From Chondrosia reniformis (lineage: Eukaryota; Porifera; Demospongiae; Chondrillida; Chondrillidae): a stretch of DNA of 64,000 nucleotides. Location: the NCBI GenBank assembly GCA_947172415.1, contig OX359194.1, positions 3,038,001 through 3,102,000 on the forward strand, given 5' to 3'. The translations under genes were made by a program, and so were the position numbers. Below are positions 1-12,500 of this stretch, piece by piece (the first letter of the stretch is position 1; the number at the start of each line of letters is the position of its first letter). The notes below the pieces were generated by a model. That model did not search any database, was not told the DNA's origin, and saw nothing but the letters and a program-made list of their open reading frames with translations.

Positions 1-60
1 CTAGGCAAATCCTGGTAACAGATTTCAGATCTTTCAACCCCATCTAGGGCTTTTATCAGT

Positions 61-125
61 GAAACAAATAATTCGAATTAAAAACGCGAGGCTGCGACCC
101 CACACTCCAATTACTTGGCTGTTTT
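61..125 (+). repeat. Degenerate copy of a dispersed hairpin repeat
   Basis: The pattern (ATTCGA, ATTAAAAACGCGAG, GCGACCCC, AATTACTTGGC) resembles the better copies near 9775-9830, 45500-45560 and 49870-49930, where AAGTAGTTCGAGTTT faces a complementary AAACTCGAACTACTT. The rest of 1-583 shows no clear exon; it is intron or gene interior. Confidence 0.3.
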
Positions 126-583
126 TTTGGGCTTATATGTAATTGTAAAAAGGCCTAATGTAATGTAAACCACAAAATTTCCTTGTGTACTTTTACAAAA
201 TGGTCTATAACCCAGTAGCCATACGTACACGTATGTGTGTGCAAATGTAACGAAGCCTCTCAATAAGGTACACGTACGTCAAATTTGGTGAAATTACTGT
301 CCACATGAAAGAATATTTCTTACGTTTATGTTAAATACTGTCTACAACAGCCTCAACAAAGATGCAGTGCTTGTATTTGATCAATTTTAAGAAATTTTGT
401 TAAAAATAGGTTTAAGTAAAATTTAACACCATTGACCCTTCCTTAATAAGAATCAGGAGAAAATTGAAAGCAGCTGTTGAATTCAGTGATGACACTTACA
501 AAGCTTAGACAACAGACTATATATAGATACAGATGATGATGTGTAATGTGTGTTTTGTCATCTTTATTTTCCTATTATTCAAG

Positions 584-3500
584 GTCTTACTCCAAATGAT
601 ATCCGCCTATTTTTTGAACCAATTTTTGATCAAGCTGAATCACTGAAGATTAGTTGCCAATACGATGCTCCTAAAATTGCTGTGAGATGAGTTCACATCT
701 TTACAACTATGCCTGTAAATATGATCGTGTATACCAACATACGTACGTAGGTGTTTTTGGATGAAATTAACACATCTTCTTGCCTTGGATTATTAAAAGA
801 AGTCCTGACTGATAGATCAGTTTATGGGATGGTGAGAGATGTTGAGTGCAAATATGTAACAGTTATGCAACTACGTACATAATTGTTATTTATGTGTAGA
901 TACATACTTTACTCCTTGCATATAAATTTATATATACGCCATTGTCATGGCAGCAAGCTGCTAATTTTTTTTTTTTTGGGGGGGGGGGGTTAGGTACTGG
1001 TGTATGCAGAGTGAATTGATGATTCAGAATGTATTTATAATTACTTGCAATTGGCTATAATTCTCACCTATGGTATAGCTTATGTGTGTAATCACAATCA
1101 TTACTTTTATATTTCATTTAGAAAATTCCAGAAAATGTCTTTGTTGTATCTGCCTGTAATCCTCATCGCGGGAACAGTGTGTTTGTTCATGAGAAGAAGG
1201 TGAAATCGGAGACCTGGGTGAGGGGAAGCTACAATGTCCATCGTCTTCATCCAACAATCAAGTTTTTGATATGGGACTATGGATTCTTAGACAGTCAACA
1301 GGAAGATGACTACATCAAAGCAAAGATGGAAATGGTCAGTGGAAGCATTAATAGGTAAGTCTGGAAGTAAGCATATAAGCAGACTACATGCAGTAGAATC
1401 TCTTTGATTAAAGATCTTTATATAATTGAACAATCATAATTTGGCTCAACTTTTATAATGAGTAATAAGCAAATTCCTTGGCTTACATGAGGGAAGCATT
1501 GCTGTGGCAATTGTAGCTCAGTGGCAGAGCACTGGTGGTCATAACTAGCTGTCCTGGGTTCTATTCTCAGCAATTGCTTCTTTCATGTTCTTCCCTCTTC
1601 TTGATGATTATAGTTACTTGTGGTTTGATTATCACTTTGATTATCAGTACTTATACCTTTTCTTCCTTCAGATCCCTAGCACAATATCTGAGTGCACTTA
1701 TTGGACATAGTCAAAAATTAATTAGACAGTATGCAGCTGAACATCTCCACTTAGCTTATGAGTTCACCATAGATATTTCTAAAAAGCTTTCACATAGTTG
1801 TGTCAGTCAGCGAGACATCCAAGTAAGAGTGCAAGTGCTGTAGTGTATATATGTATTGGAATAGTTGAAAATATTGTGTTTAATATACAGTACGTGTATA
1901 TAACATGATATGTTTATTTCTCACTAGTAGTCTAACCAGTCATATCTTATGGCTATATAGACTAGTACTACTTTCAGCCTTTAAGCCTGTGCATGTAGAC
2001 TAAAACCTAGCAACAAGGTTGGAAAACTATTAAAATTATTTTTAAGCCAGCTCCTCTTAATAATACTTCTCTGCAGACTATTACCAGTTTCTTTATTAGA
2101 ATTGTTACCACTTCGATAATCATTAATTCCATGCTGAATTAAGGCAAACCCCACTGTCTAAAAAGTGATTTGCAATGAACTCATCGAATGTGCTCTTCTT
2201 AACCTTCTTACAGAGAGTATTCACATTTTATGAATGGCTAAATAAAGGATATCAAAAGTTAGTATATATGTACATATGTATAAGAATTTTCTACATAATA
2301 CACCATTTTCCTATATGCTAAACTTACTCTGTAATAAATTAAATGAAGGGATCTAAACCTGGAGAGAGCCTTGGATGAAGTTATACAGGAGTCTTCTCTT
2401 TCTTCTTCTGCTCCACTGGGCCAGACAGCTGTTTCTGGGAACTCCACCCTTCATCAATGACCCTGGGAATCTTTCTCTTTCTTGATCCTGGATCTTTTGT
2501 GAATCCTATGTGTATATATATGTATATTAGCATCTCTAGACACTCCAAAATTTTAAGATGAACCACTTAAAAGATAAATTTGGCACAGTTAGAAGGAATC
2601 CTTATCATCTATATATATTATGCTTTTGCAAATTGTCACTTTACTTACACTAGCATTTAATATCTGCATGGCTTTCCTAGTTTTAATTCTGGTATACATA
2701 CGTATGTATGTACTATATGTAGATATAAGGAACTTAGGTTCAAAGGCCAAGAGGTTTCTGAAAACATGATACAAGAACGTGCAATTGTGGTTGCACTTGG
2801 ACTAGTGTACTACATGAGATTGAATGATAAATACAGAAAAAAGTATGCAAATGATTTGAGGAAAACCCAAATTTATAAGATAAGAGTGGATGAGGCTTTG
2901 AAGGAAGAGGTTTGTATTTGTATGCATACAATTTACAGTGTAGACCACAGTATATACATACATGCCTATGTATATAAAAGTTGAAAAGTGAGTGTATGGT
3001 ATGAATGAATAGCATCCTACTACATTACAAGTGCATTACATATATGCATTAACAGTAAAAAACTGTTGTTAGGTCCCTTACATGAGTTTAATTTATGCTC
3101 AATGGCTATACCTTAGTTGCAATTTAACATTTGGTATATGTACTTTGTATATATCCCTGTCTGCTTATAACTAATACACCATTTTCCTTTCAATACCTTA
3201 AATCAAGAAATTCATGCGTGCATCTAATTCGTGCGTATTCGTGCGAGGCGTCTCAGCGCACACAAATTACATCACACGGAATTTCCCTTATGTACGAAAT
3301 AATTACTGTAACACACAGGTACATATGTGCACGTGTAGCTTTACAGCGCTAAGTATGAAAGGTAGGAGAGTTTGACCATGAGCTTGCTGCATGCAGTATT
3401 TTGTGAAGGCAAAGGTGGTACCGACCCCATAGGAGACAGGAATCGGGGAGAAACCTACTGCAGAGGCCAACAAACGTGTGGCAGAGGTACTCGAACGGCA

Positions 3501-6500
3501 GCAGCTAGGTCAATCCAATCGTAAGCGTACGGTTACAGCGCACTCGGAGGAATCTTGTGTAAGATTGTCAGTGTTATAAATACCCAATTATGTGACCGCC
3601 CAATACTGATAATGCAAATTCGCATGAATTAAATCAAATTACTTTTTCTAGAAATCATCTTTTAACTAAAACTGCATGAATTTAATGCAGCATGAATTTC
3701 TTGATTTACTGTAATTGATTAATCCATAAACAGATACGTACAAGTGTATACATGAGGTAATGTTAATAGTATTGAATTGGAGGAAAATAATATAGAATTT
3801 AAATGGACTACATATATAAAAATTTATAGTTACTACATAATGACCACCATCCATTTAGCAAATTTGAAAGTGAAATGAATTATTGTACATATATACACGT
3901 ATATTCCTTCTTTTTTGCTTGCCAGATGGACTTCTACAGTGCTCACCTGTCAATTCCAGGAGGGATAGCAAAGACTCAAGCTCTCCTGGAGAACCTCTTC
4001 TGTATTATAGCATGTTGCTGTACTAGCACTCCACTCATCATTGTGGGAGCTCCAGGATCCAGCAAGACTCTTTCATTTAACTTGGCACTCTCTAATTTGA
4101 AAGGGAAAGAATCTAAAAAGTTAGAACTTCTTTTAAAACTGCACCTATGTTATAGAAACAGAATTTTGTTAAAAGTATACATAGGGTACGTACATACGTA
4201 CGTACGTACTGTATAATAAGCATATATTCCACACACATACAAACAGACACGACTGAAAGTTATTCAGTGCTGCCAATGACATGATGGACATGTATGTGTA
4301 TTATTATATATAAACCCCATTGTTTATCAGAGAACTGTTTCGAGACACTGATCTTTACCCTTCATTGGATCCTCACTTTTATCAAAGTTCCAGAAGAACT
4401 ACTTCAGTTGAGGTGGAGACTGTTTTTCAGAGGGCTATTGCTCGACAAAAAGAATTTAAAAATCTCCACATTCCTATTAAATGTGGTAAGTGCAGTAAAT
4501 AAAACTGAAAAGCATTGGTTTTGTTACTTTATCTACTGTCATATTTTATTGCATCCGTTAGTCGTGTTTATGGATGAAGCAGGTTTACCTGAAGAGAGCC
4601 ATGAGTCTCTTAAAGTATGTTAATTTAGAACAATTGAAAGACTCTTGGCCTAACTGTCCTTAAGCAACCTCACTTGAATAATGTCTATGAAAAAGCATAA
4701 AATGGCCAGTTTAGATTTTTGAATATTTTAAATTTTACAATTAACAAATTAATGATCAAAGAACCATATCATATGCGTACTACTTTTAGGTTTTGCACAA
4801 GTACTTGGATACTTGTGAGGTTGCCTTTGTTGCAATCTCCAACCATCTCCTTGATGCATCAAAGACTAATAGAGCAGTTAGTCTATTTAGAGCAAGCTAT
4901 AGCATTGTGAGTTGCCAAATCATACAGTTGGTAAAAGCAAGGCTTATGGATTTGTACTTTAATAGTTTACATTTCTGTAAATAAAGGCTGTTGATATTTG
5001 AATCATAATAATATCTCTATTAGGAAGATACAACAACCCTAGCCAAGGACTGTTTAGGGTCTAAAGCAAAAAATGATAACACTTTAGTTCAGAAACTTTG
5101 TCAACCATACATAAAAATGATGAATAAGAAAAGGTTAGGGATTTTCAGGTAGAAAAGTTATTACTTATCTTAACCATGCCTATTTTATGATAGCTTTAAA
5201 TCATTCTTTGGTCTAAGAGACTTCATTCATCTCATCCACTACTTGAGAAGAAAGGGTGCATCTACCATTGATGCTCAATTGATTATAAGAGGCCTGGAAA
5301 GGAACTTTAATGGAAATGATGACTTTGACTTGATCTGTAGAACATTTTTGAACCAGCTTCAGGTTGTTTAATTTAAACTTTCTATCAGTTTCTTAACATT
5401 TCCTACCCTTTATTTTAGCTAAAGGAAAAAGACAGAGAAAGTTTAGAAAGGAGAAATATTATCAGAATCCTTGAGGAAAGTTTAGCTGATAAACCAAACA
5501 GAATTAATACTGGGGAACAAGAAGCATTTGATGAAGTTCGCTACAAGCTAATAGTTGATCCAAGTGAAGATGATTCTCTGTCACGACTCCTTCTCATGTA
5601 CAATATATTGGATCCACAGAGAACAAAAATCTTCATGTGTAGTGATTTCCCAGAAGACAATCAAGTTCAGAAGGTACATACGTATGCAATAGTTTCTTTT
5701 TAAAGCAAGGGATTTTTAGAATATACAGTATGCTCAGTGTACATGTATAATTGATTGTGTAGGAGAAATAGAACTAAATTTCTACTAGCACACATTATAG
5801 AGCAAATTTGTAATTTGATAGAAATATGTATGGCTGAGGTGTATGGTATATTTTGTAAAAAATGGGTATAATTTTAATGTCTTACACTATAAAATAAACT
5901 GGTTTGCAAGTAATCAATTAATTTTACTGTTCAGTTAATTCCCTTATACATATATACAGAGTTGTAGTACATTTACCATCCCTAGACCATGGACAATTTT
6001 ATTATATATTTAAATGAGACTTACAATAATATACTCTATGTATGTGCATATATATATATATATAACTTGCACTGTATATAAGTGATAAATAGTACTTAAA
6101 TCAGGAAATTCAATTTAAAGTAAAAAGAACGCAAATAGATTGTATATACGTATGTACAATTGTTATCTCTGTTAGAGATCTGCCCGTATTATACTGCTAA
6201 GGCACTATAGTGCTATAGCAGTATAATGTCTGCTATTACAGGTTTAACTGTTATATACGGTACAAGTCAAAAGTAACTTACAGTTTTCCACAGTTTCCTG
6301 GAAACTGCAGATGCTGTAAACTGCAGTTGCCTGTATGGACTTTTACAGATTTCTGCACAGCCATCCGCAAAAATCTGTACTGATCCGAAAGCAACTAGTA
6401 TGTACATACGTAAGGATTCCTTCTAACTCTGTCGAACTTATCTTTAGAAAGGGTCATCTTTCGGCTTTTAGAACATGGCACAGCAAGAAGAAGCAAAAAA

Positions 6501-9500
6501 AACTGCGTATTTAGACGCTCTAAAAGTCGAAAGATAACCCTTTATAAAGGTATATAACGCCCGTAACCGCAGAAGGCAGTACGGGTAATTGTGGATAGCA
6601 GTGCGGACATACACGGAGGTTCCGTAAAAATACGTGTGGAATTTTGCAGAAAACTGTAGGTTACTTTTGACTTGTACTGTAATTATTGCACAATAGGTGA
6701 ATACTATTGCAGCAATCAGACATGCTTCTGAGGAAGGCCACACTGTCTTGATGACTCAGACTGATGACATTCATGAGAGCTTTTTTGATCTCTTCAATCA
6801 ACACTTCAGAAGGATTGATGATCCTGACCTGACAAAAGAACCAAGATTCTATGCCAACATTGCCATTGGTGCTCACCACAAGCCTTGCAGGGTCCACAAG
6901 GACTTTCAATGTGTTGTGGTGGTCAAGAAATCAGAGATCACCAACACTCCTGCTCCTTTCCTCAACAGATTTGAGAAATACTGCATCTCTCATAAAGATT
7001 TCCTTCAAGTTAGATTGGAATCAATTCACCCCAATTTGAGTATGGTAGTAAAATCAGCTCTGGCTAAAGTGAGTTTACATATATGTATGTATATATTTCT
7101 TAAGCTTCTAATTAAAAGTACAGTCAATATTATTAAATATTCCTAAAATACCACTTACTCAGTGTAATGCTAGGACATGAAAAAACTTGTAAATTTCATG
7201 TTAAAATATATCACAGGTTGAGGAGTTCTTCAGGTTTGTAGAGGAACCAAACTTTTATGGTGCTAGAGCTGGAGAGACTGTAGAGTCCTTAGCTCTCAGT
7301 ATTCTGCCTATTCCAGATTTTATCTTCACGAAGATTGAACACATTAGCACTACTAGTGTCCAGATAGCTGATGCCATTTCAGTTGAACAAACCAATGGAG
7401 TTGGTAGTGGAGTGGGGCCCACTATGTTATTAGTTTTGTTGGTAGAGACACTACAAAAGTATGCTGGTTTTCACTTTATGAAGGTTTGTAATACTAATTA
7501 AAGCTAAATTTTGAAACTCTGTTAAAGTTATTATTCTATGCAGTTATCACCTGATGAGCTAAAATGGGATGCAGATTACATTTTGGATCAGCTTGCCAGT
7601 CTTCAAGGAGACTTTCAAGGTTTAGCACAAGCTTTGATGAATAGACAATACAGCCTTAAAGAAGTTGAAGGGTTTATCAAGGAAGCTATCAACCATCTTC
7701 ATTCTGAAGAAGCTAAGACAGACTACAAACATATGCATTTGGAAGGTGTTACTAAAGAAGCTTGTTTGGTTATCATGGTAATTGCACAATGGCAAACTGT
7801 GTACATGTGTAAGAGACTACTTCAACTACTGACAGCAGAAGCTCTCATTCTGAGCAGAAAGTAAGACAAAACCGCATCAATGGATTTAAAGCTGAACCTA
7901 CACAATATACAATGTTAAAGACTGGCATGTCTATCCTATATAGGAAATTACCCTATTGGTGTGTGGACTATTATTTAAGTCGCCAAAAGCACTTTAGTTT
8001 AAAAGAATTGATTGATAGTAGCCTACAAACTACAAAAGATTCAACAGAGTAAGTCTGATTATTTTTTCTCTTTTTAACAAAATTATTATAGTAGTTGTAA
8101 TATATACATACGTATATGTATCTTTAGTATATGTATATTTAAATGCTTTATAGCAAAACGTACCTGTAGTATAAAAATGGCTTTATTTGACTTGAGTTAT
8201 TTAATGCAACTTCGTCCATACAGAACCACACTGTAAAAATGATTTAGGTATATGTATATTTTACCAAGAGATCTTGTTACCTCATTAATAAAAAGTCAAA
8301 TGGTAATATTATTGATCCAAGTTTTACTTTCACTCCAATTTTTTCTGTATACGTACGTATATAATATGTAGATACGTACGTATAATTGTTTCAATTTTGT
8401 TACACTAGGATGTGGACAATGCCTAAAAAGCTAGTCTGCTTCACTCGTTCAAGTCCTGACATCCACCGTCTCCCAGGTGTATACTGTTCTGGTGTGGCTG
8501 GCTACACAACTGACGATCACAGTAAGCTGATCAAGAAGATGATTCATGAGGATGTAAGAATAATGATACATACGTGCAATGTCATATAATGATTAGCTAC
8601 TCACCTCTATGTCCTTATCACAGCTAAATGAAGTGTATCTGTGCAAGTTGTCTAGTGTCTTGTCTGAGAGAGCCTTTAAGAATCACTTGCAGATATTTAC
8701 TGAGAGAATTGAAAAGAAGATTATGATTTTAGTATGGTTTATGCATATACGTACATTAACATACATAAATGCATATACGTATGTACATATATGCATCCCT
8801 ATGTGCATAATATCCATAATTGGACATGTTGTCAATTTTTTAGATTATGTACATGCAAGAGACATCAAAACAAATGGTAAACCATGTTCGCATTATGATT
8901 GATCAGCAAATGGAGGCAGGAAGAAAGGACGCTAGTGTAAGAAATTGCCTTGGTTTCACGTTATTTGGCATATTTACCATGAAATTCTACTTTAATGGTC
9001 CATTAGAAACAGTTTGTGCTGTTGCTGCATTTCCCTCCATCCATGTTCTACAATGCATGTTACCCAGCCCTGTTTCTGTATGGGTGGGATCACCATTATT
9101 TGGATTCTATTCAACCAGAGCCAGAGGCCATTGTGGATATAAAGTAAGGAATAGAAACTATTATTTTGGGTATATAACAGTGTACACTGTCATTTTGCCA
9201 CACATTAGATCTTGGCTTAATATTGCTTGCCAGCAAAGCATGTCCTATGATGGACAAGATGTAGTCAGGAAAGCAGTTCAGTCAATGATACCAGATTCCA
9301 TTAGTATAGTTACATCCAGGTATATTAAACTATTGAAACAAATGTTTGTAAGTTGCATGACCTGTTGCCAATGTGTTTTGTTTGACAACAATGTCTTACA
9401 GGGTGAACATTGGCTCTAAAAATGGTGGTGGCTTCAATAGTACTCCAAAGAATGGTTCTGAAAGAGAAGAGAGGTTCAAGAGGTTGCTGAATGGACCAAT

Positions 9501-12500
9501 GGGAAAGAAGTTGTGTGAAATGTATGCTAGATACTGGCAGCCAGATGCAATAGCATTACATTTGGAAGAGGCTGCACAGTATTCAAGGAATCACAAGTCT
9601 ACCATCAGTATAACAGACTCTGTAAGTTGTACCACAGTAACAGGATATTATGATACTGATTGAAAGTACATAATAATAAAACATGTGATTCAGACACATG
9701 TACGTAAGTACACCAAGCAATTCGGTACACCCTAAGACATATGCACTGCTAATACATATGTCCTCACATGAAACAAGTATTTCGAGTTTAAAAACTCGTG
9801 GGGCCCCCGCAATCGAACTACTTGGCCACATCGTTGGGATTTACAGATATACATATATTCTTAATCTAAACGATTGTGGGCGCTTAAGTGTCCTAAACAT
9901 TATAAAAAGCTTCGTTAACTAAAGCTTCCCTGAACGCCACCATATGCAAAATGAAGTATTTACGTATAAATTAAGTGTTATAATAGTCACGTATGAACAC
10001 GTATTATATATATAAAGGTCTATACCGTAATTCGGGAAATTTTCGTTGTTAAAATATTTTCGTGGTTGGCTCAAACCACGAAAATTTATCACACGAAATA
10101 TTTTTAACAACGAATAATAACACATTGTACAATCTACTTATATGTAAACGCAACACAGCTGAGCACGGCCAAAATGGCTCTACTGCGATACCTGCAGCGC
10201 AAGGACGGTTTACCGGACCCAAAGGGCTCACATTCGTCCGAACTACCAGCAGCAACAATCGCTCTGCGAATCAGGAAGTGCAGGCAGCGTCGAAGACGGA
10301 TTCACAGTCAAGCACTTCCCCAACAGCCGCCTCCCATATGTCGCGATACACGTGAAAGCCGCGAACACAGAGATCCCTTTTGAAATCCTTCATTTTCTCA
10401 ACGTAATTACGTAACGTGTATAAATTTTCGTGGTAATATATTTTCGTGGTAGCCCCCAGACCACGAAATATTTTAACACGAAAATTTCCCGAACTACGGT
10501 ATAAACATTTTCCGTAACATGAAGCCATACAACGGAATCAGCAAATGAAAACACCTAAAAATGTGTGTGAATATGGTACTTCATATTTTTAGCCATTCGA
10601 AGTGTAACTTCAAAAAGTCATTTTCCTTGTATGTATATACGTATATATATTATACCCATTCTATTGCTAGGTCCTTTCTTGGAGCCATATGAATTATTAA
10701 TATTATTTATTTATTTATTTATTTAGATTACCTTAGTATATTGTAACTTGTACTGTATATACATATGTACGTATGTTGTATACATTTATATTCACACATT
10801 GTGAACATGATACAAAATTTACACTCATGTACAGTCAAATATATGCATGAGACGCATGTTACCTAGTTTATGTTCAATCAATATGTATACTTTAGAAAAG
10901 CATTCTTTCTTTTTTTTGCTTTCAAAGTGATTGACATGATTCCTGCTGTTATTCTTAATTGTTTACAAACTTTAGGTAAAGGATTTCTTTCAGACTGCAT
11001 TCCATAATTTTCTTGCCTACATGATCTACCACTCCAATCACCAACTGAACTTAGATGTAGCCTATGGCTGCCAAGAAGCTTGCACTGTAGATCTGTTCCT
11101 GCAATTACTTGATCAACTTCCAACTCCAGAACTGACAGAGTTGAAGGCATACAACAATACTTGGACCATTCAACAAACTCCTCACTCCAGGCCTACTTTT
11201 CCTTTCTTCCTCAGAGTATGTAATGCCATTGATGGGTTGTTGGTAGAGAGTATTGAATATATTCAGAAGCAACAGCTTCCATTTGTAGATGAACCTGTGA
11301 AAGAAACTGTAGAAGGTGAGCTCTTAAATTTACTCTTTAAAATTTTTTGTTATAATTATATCAATATGAGGCTATGAAAATACGTACTAAGAATCCTAGA
11401 CCTATTGTACTTAGGGAAAACCTATAAAGCTATATGCTTGGTTACAGCACCACAGATAAACCATGTTTACAACTTTTGCTAACTTCAAATTGTCTTACGT
11501 ACATGCAGTAACAGAAAAAAACAAATCATAACCTGAATAAATCTGACAAGTTATTTACAATTTAATGCTGTAAATATAAATGCATTTGCATGTTCTATTT
11601 GCATTCACTTAGCTTTCTTCTAATTCAGTCTTTTTTGTTAACTAACTACGTAGGTAACCCTGTGAAATCATATAGGGGAATTCTCTCTGCTGTTCTTCTT
11701 CAGCACCTTCAAAGTGCTGTTCAAGTAAGCTAACATTATGCAGAATATTATTAAAAAGCATGATTGGCATTGACAATCCATTCTTTCATCATGACCCTCC
11801 CCCATATATACGTATTTGTGCAGTAATACGTACGTATATACTTATGAATACAAATCTTTTACCTTACAAGGTCAGGAATTGTACATTCTTTTCCAATCAT
11901 TTTTATGTTATTGCTGGTGCTGTATTTTTATTGCAGTCCCTATATCATTTTACTGTAGGATGGTGTGAATAGGGTATTGTGTGCTGCAGTAAATTATATA
12001 TCTGAACATACCTCACTATGGGAAACGTATTGGAAGGACTTCATTTCCACAAAGTTTAACATCAGCCTTTCAGATGATGTGCTAACTTTGGATCTCATTA
12101 CCTTAACAGTTATTGAACCTTTAACTGGTTTTCCCCCAACCAAAAGGATAGTAGCTTTACACTGTATGGCTAATGACAAGGAACTTTGTAAACTTATTTC
12201 AACTTTAAGACCACTACAGCAACTACAAAAGGACACAAAAGCTATCCTTCAGCCCGTAACAGAGCATTCTAATCCCCTTAGACCTGAGGAGATATTGAAA
12301 TTGGAAGTGAAGAAGAATCCAAACAACATACAGAACAAAAAAACCTTATACCAGTTCATTTTGGATAGTCTCTTCTTATCCTTTGCCAATGCCTGTCAGA
12401 AGTATGGAAGATCTGAACAGGATGCTGGCAATAAAGAACTTCTAATTTGGCACAAGGCACACAGAGATGTGGTGAGGTGACATGCTATGTACAATACATA

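Larger units (their letters stand above)
584..2909 (+). other. First AAA+ module (AAA3-like), C-terminal half
   Basis: Six exons give the later motifs of an AAA+ module. Walker B reads VFLDEINTSSCLGLLKE (751-831). The sensor-1 segment reads ACNPHRGNS, followed by WDYGFLDSQQEDDYI (1122-1354). The module closes with SQRDIQ (ending at 1822) and RVFTFYEWL (2214-2257). In RNF213 these motifs belong to AAA3, one of its two modules with intact Walker motifs. The matching Walker A exon must lie upstream of the window or in its first 580 bases, where I do not see it. Exon 2738-2909 (ERAIVVALGLVYYMRL) is the linker to the next module. Confidence 0.75.

Noticed and set aside
1535..1843. 102-codon frame at the start of the window
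   Set aside because: It starts inside the tRNA-like sequence and crosses a splice acceptor. Only 1672-1822 is exon.
8937..9006. Continuous reading through 8847-9419 as one exon
   Set aside because: Splicing 8936 to 9007 moves into the frame giving FYNACYPALFLYGWDHHYLD, a much better family match.
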